This document shows positions 38,497 to 46,754 of a stretch of 64,000 nucleotides of DNA, piece after piece. The stretch's first letter is position 1. Each line of letters begins with the position of its first letter. Origin of the DNA: an uncultured Alphaproteobacteria bacterium (lineage in GTDB: Bacteria; Pseudomonadota; Alphaproteobacteria; HIMB59; GCA-002718135); assembly GCA_902607435.1 (NCBI GenBank), contig CACLJX010000006.1, positions 1 through 64,000 on the forward strand, given 5' to 3'. The notes under the pieces are model-generated. The model searched no databases. It was not told the DNA's origin and saw nothing but the letters and a program-made list of their open reading frames with translations. The translations under genes were made by a program, and so were the position numbers.

Positions 38497-39476
38497 AAAA
38501 ACAAGTAGGCATTATTGGTTTTGGAAAAATGGGTCAATTAAGATTTAATATTATTAAAAAATTAGATATTTTTAAAGTGGTTTCTATATATGATCCTTGC
38601 TCAACAAAAAAAAATAAATTATTTGTAAATTCACTTGATGATTTGATTGATAATAAAGATATTGAAATTATTTTTATTTGTACTCCAAATTATTTGAATA
38701 AACAATTAACAATAAAATCACTGAAGAAAAAAAAACATGTTTTTTGTGAGAAACCACCCGGCCTAAATGCTAATGATATTAAACAAGTAATTATTGCAGA
38801 AAAAAAGTATAAAAAAATACTAATGTACGGTTTTAATCATCGACATCATGATAGCATTCAAAAGATAAAAAAAATTGTAGATAAGAAAGAATTCGGCAGA
38901 ATACTATGGATGAGAGGAAGATATGGCAAAAGCGTAGAAACTAATTTTTATAAAAATTGGAGATCAAAAAAAGAATATTCAGGAGGAGGTATTTTAATCG
39001 ATCAAGGTATTCATATGTTAGATATTTTTTTATATTTAGCAGGTAACTTTGATAAAATTCAAGCTACAGTTTCAAATTTATATTGGGATTTAGATATTGA
39101 AGACAATGTATTTGCATTACTTCAAAATTCAAAAAATAAAATTGATGCTTCTTTACATTCAACAATGACACAATGGAGAAATTTATTTTCTTTAGAAGTT
39201 TTTCTTGAAAAAGGATATGTTGTCTTAAATGGTTTAAATACAGCCTCAAAATCCTATGGTGAAGAGGTTTTGAATATTGCTAAAAATAGATCTTTGCCCC
39301 CTGCAGCTGTTTGGGAAGAAGAGGAAAATATTTATTTTAAAATTGATAACTCATTTGAAAAAGAAATAATCGAATTTAATAAATCAATTATTAAAAATAA
39401 AAAACCAATGATTGGTAATTCATTAGAAGCTCTTCAATTGATGAAAGTAGTTGATAAAATATATAATTTTAGTTAA
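38493..39476 (+). CDS. Gfo/Idh/MocA-family oxidoreductase
   Basis: This 327-residue protein has VGIIGFGKMGQLRF, VFCEKPPGLNANDI (EKP motif), MYGFNHRHHDSI and GGGILIDQGIHMLDIFLYLAG with the His-x-x-Asp pair. Inositol dehydrogenases belong to this family, which fits a partner role to the cyclase upstream: it overlaps that gene by 4 bp. It is the last gene of the operon begun at 34173. The 188 bases after it (39477-39664) contain no gene. Confidence 0.8.
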   Translation: MKKQVGIIGFGKMGQLRFNIIKKLDIFKVVSIYDPCSTKKNKLFVNSLDDLIDNKDIEIIFICTPNYLNKQLTIKSLKKKKHVFCEKPPGLNANDIKQVIIAEKKYKKILMYGFNHRHHDSIQKIKKIVDKKEFGRILWMRGRYGKSVETNFYKNWRSKKEYSGGGILIDQGIHMLDIFLYLAGNFDKIQATVSNLYWDLDIEDNVFALLQNSKNKIDASLHSTMTQWRNLFSLEVFLEKGYVVLNGLNTASKSYGEEVLNIAKNRSLPPAAVWEEEENIYFKIDNSFEKEIIEFNKSIIKNKKPMIGNSLEALQLMKVVDKIYNFS

Positions 39477-39664
39477 GTTTAGTTTAAGACAATTAAAATA
39501 AAGAATTTTTCTTATATAAAGACTGTGACAATTTGATATTGCAATATTTTCATAATTAATTTAATCAAATTAACTAATACAAAAACAATCAAGCAAAGAA
39601 AGACGTGTAGAATTGAATAGAGAAATATTATCAATTTTAACCCAAATATTAACATAGGTATTTT

Positions 39665-40531
39665 TTGTCTTTAGCATTGCGAATTATACCAAAATTAGAC
39701 ATTAAAGGCTCTAATTTAGTTAAAGGTATTCATCTTGAAGGTTTACGTGTATTGGGTAAGCCTCAGTCTTTTGCAAAATATTATTATGAAAATGGTGCTG
39801 ATGAATTAATTTATCAGGATGTAGTTGCAAGTTTATACGGCCGCAATAGTCTTCAAGATATTATTTCAAAAACGGCGAAGGAAATCTTTATTCCACTTAA
39901 TGTAGGAGGCGGAATTAGAACAATTCAAGATATCTCAACTATTTTGCTTGCTGGTGCAGATAAAGTTTCTATAAATACATCAGCTATAAATAATCCTGAA
40001 TTGATAAGTTCAGCAGCTAATGTGTTTGGATCTTCAACTATTGTTGTGAGTATTGAAGTGATTAAACAAACTAATGGAAAGTACACTGCATTTACAGATA
40101 ATGGTCGCACCGTAACAGGCAAAGAAGTAATTGCTTGGGCGAAACAAGTAGAAAAGTTAGGTGCAGGAGAAATTTCTTTAACTAGCGTCGATCATGAAGG
40201 ATCAGGAAAAGGATTCGATTTAACTTTAGCTAAAAGTGTTACTGATGCAGTTTCTATTCCAGTTGTTGTGCATGGTGGAGCCGGTAAGATGGAGCATGTT
40301 TTAAGTTTAGCAAAAGAAGTGCCTGCAAGTGGCATAGCAATAGCATCTTTATTTCACTACAATTATATAAAGCATCATCGAAACACAGATGGTTATGAAG
40401 AAGAAGGCAATATTGATTTTCTTAAAAGTAATAAAATTCTGTCTAATATTCAAAGTGTGTCTATTGACGAATTGAAATCTTATCTTTTGCAACACAATAT
40501 TTTTTGTAGGAAACATGAAACGCTCATATAA
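39665..40531 (+). CDS. HisF-like cyclase subunit of the acetamidino system
   Basis: This 288-residue (beta/alpha)8 protein resembles HisF, the synthase half of imidazole glycerol phosphate synthase. Seen are RIIPKLDIKGSNLVK (D12), LNVGGGIRTIQDI, LGAGEISLTSVDHEGSGKG and VVVHGGAGKMEH. Where HisF has its second catalytic Asp (IDA) this protein has Glu131 (SIEVIKQ). It is a paralogue that, with the HisH-like partner, would supply ammonia for the PseA/WbpG-like enzyme. The start is TTG with a weak AGG upstream. It overlaps the next gene by 17 bp. Confidence 0.84.
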   Translation: MSLALRIIPKLDIKGSNLVKGIHLEGLRVLGKPQSFAKYYYENGADELIYQDVVASLYGRNSLQDIISKTAKEIFIPLNVGGGIRTIQDISTILLAGADKVSINTSAINNPELISSAANVFGSSTIVVSIEVIKQTNGKYTAFTDNGRTVTGKEVIAWAKQVEKLGAGEISLTSVDHEGSGKGFDLTLAKSVTDAVSIPVVVHGGAGKMEHVLSLAKEVPASGIAIASLFHYNYIKHHRNTDGYEEEGNIDFLKSNKILSNIQSVSIDELKSYLLQHNIFCRKHETLI

Positions 40532-41162
40532 AATCGCTGTAATTGATTATAAAATAAGTAACATGTTCAGTATTAGAAACGCAATGAGTCTATTGGGATT
40601 TAATTGTGAAGTGACTTCAGATCGTTCAAAAATATTATCAGCTGATGGAGCAATTCTTCCAGGTGTGGGTTCATTCCCTTATGCCATGAAAAATATAAAA
40701 AAACTTGGATTTGATGAAACTATCAAAGATTTTATTAATACCGGAAAACCTTTTATTGGCATATGTTTAGGATTTCAATTGTTATTTGATAATAGTACTG
40801 AAGTTGAACACACTAATGGTTTAGAAATTATTCATGGTCAAGTTAAAAATTTATCTAAAAATAAAAAAATAACGCGAGTTCCACATGTAGGCTGGAATAG
40901 TATTAAAAAAAATAAAAAATTAAATCAAGGGAGAATATTTCATCCTCTAAAAAATCATAAAGATGGCGAATATTTTTATTTTATTCATTCTTTTTATGTA
41001 TCTCCAAAAGATCAAAATAATGTTTATACAACTTCAAAATATGGAGATTTTGAGTTTTGCTCTTCTATTTTAAAAGATAATATATTTGCGTGCCAATTTC
41101 ATCCTGAGAAAAGTGGTAAAAAAGGTATGGAAATTTTAAATGCAATGTTTAAACAAAAGTAA
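40515..41162 (+). CDS. HisH-like glutamine amidotransferase of the acetamidino system
   Basis: This 215-residue class I glutaminase produces ammonia from glutamine for the HisF-like partner. The catalytic Cys is C84 in FIGICLGFQLLFD, and the His and Glu are H196 and E198 in ACQFHPEKSG. AILPGVGSFPYAM and VPHVGWNSI are typical of HisH. The pair is encoded together, and both differ from a housekeeping his operon by lying in an LPS locus without hisA or hisI. Confidence 0.86.
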   Translation: MKRSYKIAVIDYKISNMFSIRNAMSLLGFNCEVTSDRSKILSADGAILPGVGSFPYAMKNIKKLGFDETIKDFINTGKPFIGICLGFQLLFDNSTEVEHTNGLEIIHGQVKNLSKNKKITRVPHVGWNSIKKNKKLNQGRIFHPLKNHKDGEYFYFIHSFYVSPKDQNNVYTTSKYGDFEFCSSILKDNIFACQFHPEKSGKKGMEILNAMFKQK

Positions 41163-41165
41163 TAA

Positions 41166-43145
41166 ATGATTTGCTTTGAATATCTTTCTTTATCAACTTT
41201 TCTTACTTGTTTATTTAAATTTAATATTTTAAAAAAATTAGTAAGTATAAATTCAAATCCTATTTATTTTATTGATTCATCATTAAGTGTTAGGTGGTTT
41301 GTAATACCGATTATCACTTTTTTTGGTAAAAAAATAAATAAATTAAATTTCAAACTAATAGAAATCACAGATAATAATGGAGAACTCATTAGATATAGAA
41401 TAGCCCGTTTTGATTTGTTTGAGGTTCAGAAAAAAATTACTGATAGCATTTCTCATAAAGAATTATATCACCAAAGCTGGAATCAGGGCTCCATTCTTGA
41501 TTATATTAATAAAGCCATTGTTGGAGGGAGTATTTTGGAATCAGAATCTGTTAGCAGGGTTTTATTTCTAATTGAAGTTCTTAATTGGCATATGAAAAAG
41601 ATAAATTGTGAACAAGCATTATTAATTATTAATAAAAGACCATGGTTAGATATTTATAAAAAAATAGCTAAAAATTATCAAATTGTATTGTTAGGATTTC
41701 ACAATATTCAATTTAAACTTTCTGATATTCATAATTTTGTTCGTAATCATCAATGGCTATATGGAGTTTTAAAAAACCTAAAATATAATAAAAAAATAAA
41801 AATGGAACGAAATTCAAAATCATCTTTAAATATGCTTTATTTAGATGGCAGAAGAGATATAAATATTGAAAAAAATGGAAATCATTCAGATTTTTTTTGG
41901 CAATATAATTCTCATTTTCCAATAGAAAAAATTATATACAAATATTATTCGAGTGCTGAAAAATTAATCCTAAACCAATATGGAGTACTTCCAATTCCTG
42001 AAGGTGTAATAATAGATAAAAATTGTAAACGAAATTATGTAAAACCAAAAAAAAATTACTCAAATGTATTCCAAAAAGAGTCAAAGATACTCCAATTAAT
42101 ACTTGCTTCATATGATCTTGATCGATTTTATTGGAGTGCATTTTTTAAATTTTATAATGTAAAAGTATTTTTAAGTTGGAATAAATATACTCATGATCAT
42201 ATTGCATTATTAGATGCTATAAATGATAATGACGGTATACTTGCAATCTGGCAAATGGCTTTTGATGGTTTTGAATTTGCTGAATGTGCACTGAATGCTG
42301 ATATTTATTTTTGTTTTTCTCGTTTTAGTCTGGATCTAGAAAAAAAATTAAAGTCAAAGATTAAATATAATATTATTACAGGTTATCCTAAAGATTATGC
42401 TGGTCCGCTTTTAAAGGAGCGTGCCAGCAATTTAAGAAAAAAATTAAAAGCAAATGGAGCTAAAAAAATTATTTTTGTAATTGATGAAAATTCAACTGAC
42501 GATTCAAGATGGCACACAGGACATGAAATTCAACGTGAAAACTATAGTTTTGTTCTTAATAAAGTATTGGAAACTTCTTGGCTGGGCGTTATTTTTAAAC
42601 CTAAAACTGCTAAAACATTAAGAAAAAGGCTTGGATCTGTTGCAGATCTTTTAACTAAGGCAGAAAAAACAGGTCGTTGTTTTATTTATGAGAAATCTGT
42701 TGGAGCTACTACAATAGCTTCACCTGTATTAGCAGGCTTAAGTTCAGATATTTGTATTCATGCACATCTTGGTTCAGGAACAGGAGCTGTAGAATGTGCG
42801 CTAGAAGGTTTACCAACATTGCTGATTGATCGTGAAGGTGCACCATTTTCAAAATTAAATGAACTACCTTTAGGTAAAGTTATTTTTAAAGATTGGACCA
42901 CAACAATTAAAGCTGTCATGGAGCATTTTGATACTCCTGGGGGAATTGATGGTTTTGGTGATTGGTCTAAAATTATTGATGATTTAGATCCTTTTAGAGA
43001 TGGCAAGGCCGCTTACAGAATGGGAACTTATCTTCACTGGCTTGTTCAAGGTTATAATCAAGGTTTAGATAAAAAAACTGCTTTGTTTCAGGCTGCAACA
43101 AGATATAAAAAAAAATGGGGAGAAGATAAAGTTATTACTACTTAA
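41166..43145 (+). CDS. Large surface-polysaccharide protein, possible GT-B glycosyltransferase
   Basis: I do not recognise a named family with certainty. The 659 residues have no signal peptide. The C-terminal half reads like a GT-B donor domain: IIFVIDENSTDDS, LGVIFKPKTAKTL, DICIHAHLGSGTGAVECALE and GLPTLLIDREG, where the last segments mimic the ExxxxGxP nucleotide-binding loop. A conserved-looking tail follows (DPFRDGKAAYRMGTYLHWLV). It starts 3 bp after the HisH-like gene, suggesting it transfers the amidinated sugar. The protein at 44952 has a similar plan. Confidence 0.6.
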   Translation: MICFEYLSLSTFLTCLFKFNILKKLVSINSNPIYFIDSSLSVRWFVIPIITFFGKKINKLNFKLIEITDNNGELIRYRIARFDLFEVQKKITDSISHKELYHQSWNQGSILDYINKAIVGGSILESESVSRVLFLIEVLNWHMKKINCEQALLIINKRPWLDIYKKIAKNYQIVLLGFHNIQFKLSDIHNFVRNHQWLYGVLKNLKYNKKIKMERNSKSSLNMLYLDGRRDINIEKNGNHSDFFWQYNSHFPIEKIIYKYYSSAEKLILNQYGVLPIPEGVIIDKNCKRNYVKPKKNYSNVFQKESKILQLILASYDLDRFYWSAFFKFYNVKVFLSWNKYTHDHIALLDAINDNDGILAIWQMAFDGFEFAECALNADIYFCFSRFSLDLEKKLKSKIKYNIITGYPKDYAGPLLKERASNLRKKLKANGAKKIIFVIDENSTDDSRWHTGHEIQRENYSFVLNKVLETSWLGVIFKPKTAKTLRKRLGSVADLLTKAEKTGRCFIYEKSVGATTIASPVLAGLSSDICIHAHLGSGTGAVECALEGLPTLLIDREGAPFSKLNELPLGKVIFKDWTTTIKAVMEHFDTPGGIDGFGDWSKIIDDLDPFRDGKAAYRMGTYLHWLVQGYNQGLDKKTALFQAATRYKKKWGEDKVITT

Positions 43146-43194
43146 AAAAAATGAATAAATATTAAATAATATATTTTTTAATTATTATGAAATT

Positions 43195-43872
43195 GTGATT
43201 ACAGATTTAACAGAAATTAAAAAATTGTTGAAGTCAAAAAAATTATATGCTTTTGATTTTGATGGTGTGATTGCGGATTCAGTTGAGATTAAAACGGAGG
43301 CATTTTATAAACTTTATAAGCCATATGGAGAATCAATTGCTAAAAAAGTAATAAATCATCATAAAGCAAATCAAGGAAAGTCAAGATTCCAAAAATTTAA
43401 ATATTATCATTTGAATTATTTAAGTATTAAGATCGATAAAGAAAATTTAAACAAATTAGGTAAAAATTTTTCAAATATTATTGTAAATAAAGTGATTGAG
43501 TCTAGTGAAATATCTGGTGTTAATAATTTTTTAGAAAACCTTCATTTATTAAATAAAAAATGCATTGTTAATACTGGTACTCCTAAAAAAGAAATAGTTG
43601 AAATAATTAAAAAAAGAAATTTATCTAAATATTTTATTAAAATATATGGTTCTCCTACCTCTAAAATAGATAATTTCAAATCTGTGATAAATGAATTCAA
43701 TATAAATAAAAGAGATATTGTCTATTTTGGTGATTCAATGCATGACTTACATGTAGCAATGCAAATAGGTATACAATTTGTGGGTATAGGTAAAAGTATT
43801 TATAATGTATTATTAAATTCGAGTAGAAATACTTGTTATTTGTTAGACTTTAGTGAAATTTCTTTATTATAA
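43195..43872 (+). CDS. HAD-superfamily hydrolase (PGM/phosphatase type)
   Basis: This 225-residue HAD protein has the nucleophile motif LYAFDFDGVIADSVEIK, then CIVNTGTPKKEI (motif II), and IVYFGDSMHDLHVAM (motif IV). The helical cap between motifs I and II is about 85 residues, as in beta-phosphoglucomutase-like enzymes. The start is GTG at 43195. It probably dephosphorylates a sugar phosphate such as a nonulosonate precursor. A rho-independent terminator lies about 95 bases downstream. Confidence 0.78.
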   Translation: MITDLTEIKKLLKSKKLYAFDFDGVIADSVEIKTEAFYKLYKPYGESIAKKVINHHKANQGKSRFQKFKYYHLNYLSIKIDKENLNKLGKNFSNIIVNKVIESSEISGVNNFLENLHLLNKKCIVNTGTPKKEIVEIIKKRNLSKYFIKIYGSPTSKIDNFKSVINEFNINKRDIVYFGDSMHDLHVAMQIGIQFVGIGKSIYNVLLNSSRNTCYLLDFSEISLL

Positions 43873-43965
43873 AAAATCTTTTATATAAATTTGATATCAA
43901 ATATCCTAATAGAATGTATTTATAAAATAAATGAATTATATGTTGACTCCAAGGAACTTAATAAT

Positions 43966-43994
43966 AAAACATCTTATATTTTAAGGTGTTTTTT
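43966..43994 (+). terminator. Rho-independent terminator
   Basis: AAAACATCTTA pairs with TAAGGTGTTTT (11 bp, one G-T), loop TATTT, followed by a run of T (43989-43994). It lies between the HAD gene and the next unit, so it probably ends the 39-44-kb transcript. Confidence 0.65.
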
Positions 43995-44030
43995 CTAAAT
44001 AATATTATAATAAGAATAAACTAATAAATA

Positions 44031-44909
44031 ATGACTAAGAATTTAACAATTACTGTTTTTGGGGGATCTGGATTTCTTGGTTCTCATGTTTCTGATAAAT
44101 TAAGTCAATTAGGACATAAAGTGCGAATTTTTGATTTAATAAAATCTCCTTGGCTTCGTAATGATCAAAAAATGATTATTGGTGATTTGCTTGATTTTGA
44201 ATCAGTAAAAAAAGCCACTAAAGGAGCGAGCATTGTTTATAATTTTGCGGCAGTTTCAGATATGGATGAAGCAATAACTCAGCCAATACAAACTATGAGT
44301 GTTAATATATTAGGGAATGCTAATGTTTTGCAAAGTTGTAAACTTAACAAAATAAAAAGATTTATTTATGCTAGTACCGTTTATGTGAGTAGTCGTGAAG
44401 GAAGTTTTTATAAAATAAGTAAACAAGCGTCAGAGCAATTAGTAAGAGAATATCAAAAACTTTATAATCTTAATTATACTATTTTGCGATATGGTTCAAT
44501 ATATGGTCCAAGATCTGATGAACATAATGGCTTATATCGAATAGTTAAAAATGCGATTAGATATAAAGCAATTCGTTACGAGGGCCATCCCGAATCTTTA
44601 AGAGATTATGTGCATGTAGATGATGTAGCAAGTGCTAGTGTTGACGTTTTAGGTAAAGCATTTTGTAATGAAGATATTGTTCTAACAGGTCAGGAAAGTA
44701 TGCGTGTTTACGATATGCTTAAGATGCTTGCTGAAATAATGGATATTTCAGAACAAATTGAGTTTAAAAAAACTTTACGTAGTGGCCATTATGTGAGAAC
44801 TCCATATTCATATGAAAAGAAAATTAGTAAGAAATATATACCCTCTTTGCATGTTGATTTAGGTCAGGGTTTAGTTCAGTTAATAAAAGAAGTTCAAAAA
44901 AAATTATAA
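44031..44909 (+). CDS. NAD-dependent epimerase/dehydratase
   Basis: This 292-residue extended SDR has VFGGSGFLGSHVSD, IGDLLDF, YNFAAVSDMDEA, ASTVYVSS and then FYKISKQASEQ (Tyr-x-x-x-Lys). YGPRSDEHNG and LRDYVHVDDVA are also typical. It would epimerise or dehydrate a nucleotide sugar. It begins a new transcript after the terminator, with a perfect -10 TATAAT at 44006-44011 but no good -35. Sugar unknown. Confidence 0.8.
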   Translation: MTKNLTITVFGGSGFLGSHVSDKLSQLGHKVRIFDLIKSPWLRNDQKMIIGDLLDFESVKKATKGASIVYNFAAVSDMDEAITQPIQTMSVNILGNANVLQSCKLNKIKRFIYASTVYVSSREGSFYKISKQASEQLVREYQKLYNLNYTILRYGSIYGPRSDEHNGLYRIVKNAIRYKAIRYEGHPESLRDYVHVDDVASASVDVLGKAFCNEDIVLTGQESMRVYDMLKMLAEIMDISEQIEFKKTLRSGHYVRTPYSYEKKISKKYIPSLHVDLGQGLVQLIKEVQKKL

Positions 44910-44951
44910 AGAATATGAAATTTTTTAGAACGAAGTATCAACAAAATTTAC

Positions 44952-46751
44952 ATGATGATCAAATTAATGAAAATCATGTACAAATTTGGCAAGATTCAAC
45001 AAGGTATAATGGATAATGTTTTAGATTTATGTCTTAATGGTAAGTTGGATCCTAAATTAAGTCCTGCATTTAATAGAATTGCTTTTAGCTTAAGACCTAA
45101 ATTTAATGAACTAATATCAGAAATATCTAAACCTTTTAAATCAAATATAGACTGGTGGATGCAAGGACCTTCTAGCAGACATACTGCTTCAAGTTCTTTT
45201 TTTCATTATTTTTGTTGTTTATATTTCATGAATGATTTGATCAAAAATAATCAATTATCATATGATAGTGTGTTAGTTGATTCGCAAGAGCTCTGTATTA
45301 TAATAAATAATATGTTGCATGATAATAAAATTATTAAATGTAAAGTTCAGTATGTAAAACCTCTTCTTTTAAAAATTATTATTAGAAAATATTTAAAAAT
45401 ACCAGCTTTATTTTGTAAAAAAATAGTACAGCAGATTATTGCTATACTTAGCAGAGAAGAAAGATTGAATCTTATTACAAGAAATAATTTAGTTTTAATT
45501 GATACATATATGATCGCAGGATACACGGATATTGATAGGTGGTATGGCACACTTTGGAATCATTTAAGTAACAGTTTAAAGTCTGAAACCTTTTTTATTC
45601 CAACTATTGTATCAACACCATTGAAAGCAATGATGTCAATTTATAAAGATTTGAGAACAAATAATCGTAATTTTTTAATAAGAGAAGATTATCTAAAAAT
45701 CTCTGATATTTTTTTTGCATTTCAATATAAGAATAGACTAAAAAAAATAAATATTCGGTCAGTTAAAGTTTTGGGTTATGAAATATCAAACATCATACAG
45801 TATGAGTTGAAAAATTATCGAGATGTATCAACTATTATTGAATCTTTCTTAACTTATCGATTTATAAAGCGATTAAAGGAAAGCGGTATTACTGTGCGAT
45901 TAGCTATTGATTGGTTTGAAGGTCAAGTAATAGACAAAGCTTGGAATTTTGGATTTAATAAATACTATCCTGCTACTAAAACTATTGGATACAGGGTATT
46001 TGAAAGTGATCCTTTTGATTTATGTTCTTATCCGATTTCAGTCGAACGAGAAGCAGGGGTGTTGCCAGATGTAATGGCAGTGCAAGGTGCCGCATCGAAA
46101 CAGAACGTTAGAGAGTTTTTGCCAGATTTGGATGTTATTGTAATACCTTCATTCAAGTCACAACATGTGTGGCAATATAATTTTAGCCAAAAAGATGAAC
46201 TAATCAGAACTGTACTTATCACACTACCTCTTTCTTTGTATTCATCCGAGAGGATATTTAATAAAGTTTTAAAAGTTTATGAAAAATTGCAAATATGCAG
46301 GGAAAAAATTCGTTTTGTAATCAAGCCTCATCCAGCTCAATTGTTTAATAAAATTATTTCTAACTTTCCTGAATTACCAAATGGGTTTTCTATTGCAAAA
46401 GAAAAATCATTACCAATATTACTACATAAAAGTCATTTACTTATCACTGAAGCTTCCAGCTCGTCTCTAGAGGCTTTGGCTTGTGGAATTCCAGTGATTA
46501 TTATAGAGGATGATTCTGGATTAACATTTGATTCTATACCAAAAAATATTTCAAAAGAAATTGTTCTTAAGGTAAAGACAACTGAACAGATTATTCATGC
46601 GATGCAGTATTTTTTTAATCAAACAACAGATAAGCTCAAATTAAGAAAAACTTTAGCTGAAAAAATTCGAGCAGATTATTTTGAACCAATTACTCAGGAT
46701 GGAATTGATAAATTTATGGATTTGGATAATAAAGAAAATAAAAATATTTAA
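44952..46751 (+). CDS. Large surface-polysaccharide glycosyltransferase-like protein
   Basis: I cannot name the family. The C-terminal part (about residues 400-590) has IRFVIKPHPAQLFN, LITEASSSSLEALACGIPVI and IIIEDDSG, a GT-B/CDP-glycerol-transferase-like donor site. The N-terminal half is unassigned. The start is uncertain: ATG 44952 gives a very basic 19-residue leader, while ATG 45009 (AAGG five bases upstream) gives MDNVLDLCLNGK. A 33-codon ORF at 44915-45016 in another frame overlaps this start. It is followed after 3 bp by the RmlD-like gene. A transferase role in the same glycan is inferred. Confidence 0.6.
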   Translation: MMIKLMKIMYKFGKIQQGIMDNVLDLCLNGKLDPKLSPAFNRIAFSLRPKFNELISEISKPFKSNIDWWMQGPSSRHTASSSFFHYFCCLYFMNDLIKNNQLSYDSVLVDSQELCIIINNMLHDNKIIKCKVQYVKPLLLKIIIRKYLKIPALFCKKIVQQIIAILSREERLNLITRNNLVLIDTYMIAGYTDIDRWYGTLWNHLSNSLKSETFFIPTIVSTPLKAMMSIYKDLRTNNRNFLIREDYLKISDIFFAFQYKNRLKKINIRSVKVLGYEISNIIQYELKNYRDVSTIIESFLTYRFIKRLKESGITVRLAIDWFEGQVIDKAWNFGFNKYYPATKTIGYRVFESDPFDLCSYPISVEREAGVLPDVMAVQGAASKQNVREFLPDLDVIVIPSFKSQHVWQYNFSQKDELIRTVLITLPLSLYSSERIFNKVLKVYEKLQICREKIRFVIKPHPAQLFNKIISNFPELPNGFSIAKEKSLPILLHKSHLLITEASSSSLEALACGIPVIIIEDDSGLTFDSIPKNISKEIVLKVKTTEQIIHAMQYFFNQTTDKLKLRKTLAEKIRADYFEPITQDGIDKFMDLDNKENKNI

Positions 46752-46754
46752 ATA

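Noticed and set aside
39665-41162. Housekeeping hisF and hisH of the histidine pathway
   Set aside because: They lack hisA and hisI neighbours, lie in a surface-sugar locus, and the HisF-like protein has a changed catalytic residue. The amidotransferase partner nearby explains them better.
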